From Actinomycetes bacterium (lineage in GTDB: Bacteria > Actinomycetota > Actinomycetes > Actinomycetales > Cellulomonadaceae), in NCBI GenBank assembly GCA_023438885.1, contig JAEXPS010000002.1, positions 1-6,575 of the forward strand: 6,575 bases of DNA, given 5' to 3'. A program made the position numbers and the translations under genes. Positions 5,157 to 6,575 of this stretch are shown piece after piece. The stretch's first letter is position 1; every line of letters starts with the position of its first letter. Under the pieces are notes generated by a model. That model did not search any database, was not told the origin of the DNA, and saw only the letters and a program-made list of their open reading frames with translations.

Positions 5157-6575
5157 TCAGACCGCGACGTACACCGTGTCGAGGTACTCCTCGATGCCCT
5201 GATCGCCGCCCTCACGCCCGAGCCCGGAGCTCTTGACGCCGCCGAACGGCGCGGTGGCGTCGGACACCATGCCGCGGTTGAGGCCGAGCATCCCGGTCTC
5301 GATGCCCTCAGCCAGGCGCAGGCCACGGGAGAGGTCGCTGGTGTACGCGTACGCCACGAGCCCGAACGGCGTGGAGTTCGCCAGCGCGATCCCCTCGTCC
5401 TCCGAGTCGAACGTCACCACCGGCGCCACGGGGCCGAAGATCTCCTCGGTCACCAGCCGCATGTCGGGGGTCACCCGGTCCAGGACCGTGGGGGCGTAGA
5501 ACCACCCCGCTCCGGCCGGTCGCTCGCCGCCGATGCGCACCCGTGCCCCGGCGTCGGCGGCCTCGGTCACCAGGCCAGCGACGTGGTCGACCGCCTCCGG
5601 CTCGATCAGGGGACCCACCGTCACCCCCGGTTCGGTGCCGTGCCCGACGACCAGCGCGGCGAACGCCTCGGTCAGCCGCTCGGTGAACTCCGGCGCGACC
5701 CTGGACTGCACCAGGAACCGGTTCGCAGCCACGCAGGTCTGGCCGGCGTTGCGCATCTTGGCGGCCACGGCCCCGGTGACCGCTGCCTCGACGTCCGCGT
5801 CGTCGAAGACGAGGAACGGCGCGTTGCCGCCGAGCTCCATCGAGGTGCGCAGGATGTTCTGCGCGGCACCGGCCAGGAGGGAGCGGCCCACCTCAGTGGA
5901 GCCGGTGAAGCTCAGCTTGCGCAGGCGCGGGTCGGCCAGCAGCGGCTCGGAGATCGAGCGGGCGGACGACGAGGGAACGACATTGATCGCACCGGTCGGC
6001 AGGCCGCGGGACTCCAGCTCCTCCCGGATGATCTCGGCGACGAACGCCGTGGTCAGCGGCGTGAGCCTGGCGGGCTTGACCACCGCGGTGCACCCGGCCG
6101 CGAGGGCCGGCGCGACCTTGCGGGCGATCATCGCGATGGGGAAGTTCCACGGGGTGATCAGGAGCGCCGGGCCGACCGGCCGGCGCAGCACCAGCTGGTG
6201 GTGGGTGCCGGCGGGCGCGCGTCGGGCCAGGCCGTCCAGGCGCAGCGCCTCGCCGGAGAACCAGCGCACGTAGTCGGCGGCGTAGGTGACCTCGGCCCGG
6301 GCCTCGGCCAGGGGCTTGCCGCCCTCGGCGGTGACGAGGGCGGCGATGTCGTCGGTACGCGCGGTGATCGACTCGAAGACGGCGCGCAGCAGCTCCGACC
6401 GGACGTAGGGGGCGGTGGTGCGGTACTCGTCGAACGCCTCGTCGGCCGCGGTGAGCGCGGCGAGGGCGTCCTCGCTGGTGGCGTCCGCGACGTCGAAGAG
6501 CACCTCGGCGGTGCCGGGGTCGTGCACCGGGAACGTGGCCCCCCCGCCCCCCGGGGGCCCCCGGCCCCCCCGGGG
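5157..6575 (-). CDS. gabD: NAD(P)-dependent aldehyde dehydrogenase, succinate-semialdehyde dehydrogenase (GabD) type, 5'-partial
   Basis: Oxidises an aldehyde, most likely succinate semialdehyde to succinate in the GABA/4-hydroxybutyrate route; soluble cytoplasmic enzyme. Signatures in order: PWNFPIAMIARKVAPALAAG with the oxyanion Asn, KPARLTP (nt 6057-6077) in the cofactor site, FTGSTEVGRSL, general-base Glu in MELGGNAP (5835-5837), catalytic Cys in NAGQTC (5733-5735), EEIFGPV, and PFGGVKSSGLGREGG. Glu and Cys are 34 residues apart, as in classical ALDHs. The LNRGMVSDATAPFGG ending is typical of SSADH. The frame continues past the GTG at 6525-6527 into GATFPVHDPGT, the conserved N-terminal context, so that GTG is an internal valine and the true start lies right of the window. 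Codons beyond about 6540 are an all-G/C tail unlike the family and probably artefactual. A related semialdehyde as substrate cannot be excluded. Confidence 0.93.
   Translation of the reverse strand, partial: PRGGRGPPGGGGATFPVHDPGTAEVLFDVADATSEDALAALTAADEAFDEYRTTAPYVRSELLRAVFESITARTDDIAALVTAEGGKPLAEARAEVTYAADYVRWFSGEALRLDGLARRAPAGTHHQLVLRRPVGPALLITPWNFPIAMIARKVAPALAAGCTAVVKPARLTPLTTAFVAEIIREELESRGLPTGAINVVPSSSARSISEPLLADPRLRKLSFTGSTEVGRSLLAGAAQNILRTSMELGGNAPFLVFDDADVEAAVTGAVAAKMRNAGQTCVAANRFLVQSRVAPEFTERLTEAFAALVVGHGTEPGVTVGPLIEPEAVDHVAGLVTEAADAGARVRIGGERPAGAGWFYAPTVLDRVTPDMRLVTEEIFGPVAPVVTFDSEDEGIALANSTPFGLVAYAYTSDLSRGLRLAEGIETGMLGLNRGMVSDATAPFGGVKSSGLGREGGDQGIEEYLDTVYVAV
6537..6575. other. 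All-G/C low-complexity tail at the window edge, probable assembly artefact
   Basis: The last 39 bases contain only G and C, mostly in homopolymer runs, and include the perfect palindrome CCGGGGGCCCCCGG at 6551-6564. In the dehydrogenase frame they encode a Gly/Pro/Arg string where the family has a normal N-terminal strand. Base composition changes abruptly within an otherwise ordinary gene. This looks like a contig end corrupted by poly-G/C reads or an unresolved hairpin; a genuine GC-rich segment is less likely. Confidence 0.6.

Noticed and set aside
4313..5236. Plus-strand open frame opposite azlC and azlD
   Set aside because: Ala/Thr/Arg-rich translation without motifs, while the minus strand carries clear AzlC signatures and a GTGA-coupled partner.
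6525..6527. GTG at 6525-6527 (minus strand) as start of the aldehyde dehydrogenase
   Set aside because: Preceding codons still match the family (GATFP before VHDPGT), so it is internal. A start there would remove the N-terminal part of the cofactor domain seen in SSADHs.

Overview
The window is very GC-rich, with dense coding, mostly GTG starts and third codon positions dominated by G/C. Together with the gene content (an M16 peptidase close to dapB, DUF4232-type anchored protein, AzlCD, GabD-type dehydrogenase) this points to an actinobacterium. I think Pseudonocardiales (Pseudonocardia-like) is most likely, but that is inference from gene style and order, not a database match.

Layout. (1) nt 1-1281, plus strand: M16 zinc peptidase of the PepR type, cut at its 5' end by the window edge. 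(2) nt 1312-2118, minus strand: single-pass membrane protein with a Pro/Thr/Ser-rich stalk and a DUF4232-like extracytoplasmic domain. It converges on the peptidase gene, with a hairpin between the two. (3) nt 2258-3019, plus strand: dapB (lysine/diaminopimelate synthesis), followed with a GTGA overlap by a small two-TM protein carrying one TPR unit (3016-3522). (4) nt 3519-5103, minus strand: azlC, azlD (GTGA overlap) and, 14 nt later, a GNAT acetyltransferase. This set converges on the dapB unit, and the two stops share the four bases TTAG. (5) nt 5157-6575, minus strand: an aldehyde dehydrogenase of the succinate-semialdehyde dehydrogenase (GabD) type. Its N-terminus is lost at the right edge, where the sequence decays into an all-G/C tail that looks like a contig-end artefact.

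How it works together. DapB makes tetrahydrodipicolinate for lysine and peptidoglycan meso-DAP. In many actinobacteria dapB and the M16 peptidase gene lie close to rpsO-pnp and thyX-dapA, so the missing left flank is probably pnp. AzlCD should export branched-chain or related amino acids, and the GNAT may act on a small amine, possibly but not demonstrably linked. The dehydrogenase would feed succinate from GABA or a similar semialdehyde route. No stretch longer than about 140 nt lacks a gene.

The most interesting pattern is regulatory. Three starts (DUF4232 gene, dapB, GNAT) each have a TAGnnT -10-like hexamer ending 6 or 7 nt before the start codon and no Shine-Dalgarno sequence, which is the layout of leaderless transcription. 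Genes internal to the minus-strand operon instead use SD sequences or stop/start overlap. I do not see a defence island, mobile element, CRISPR array, RNA gene or an evidently new multi-gene system in this window.
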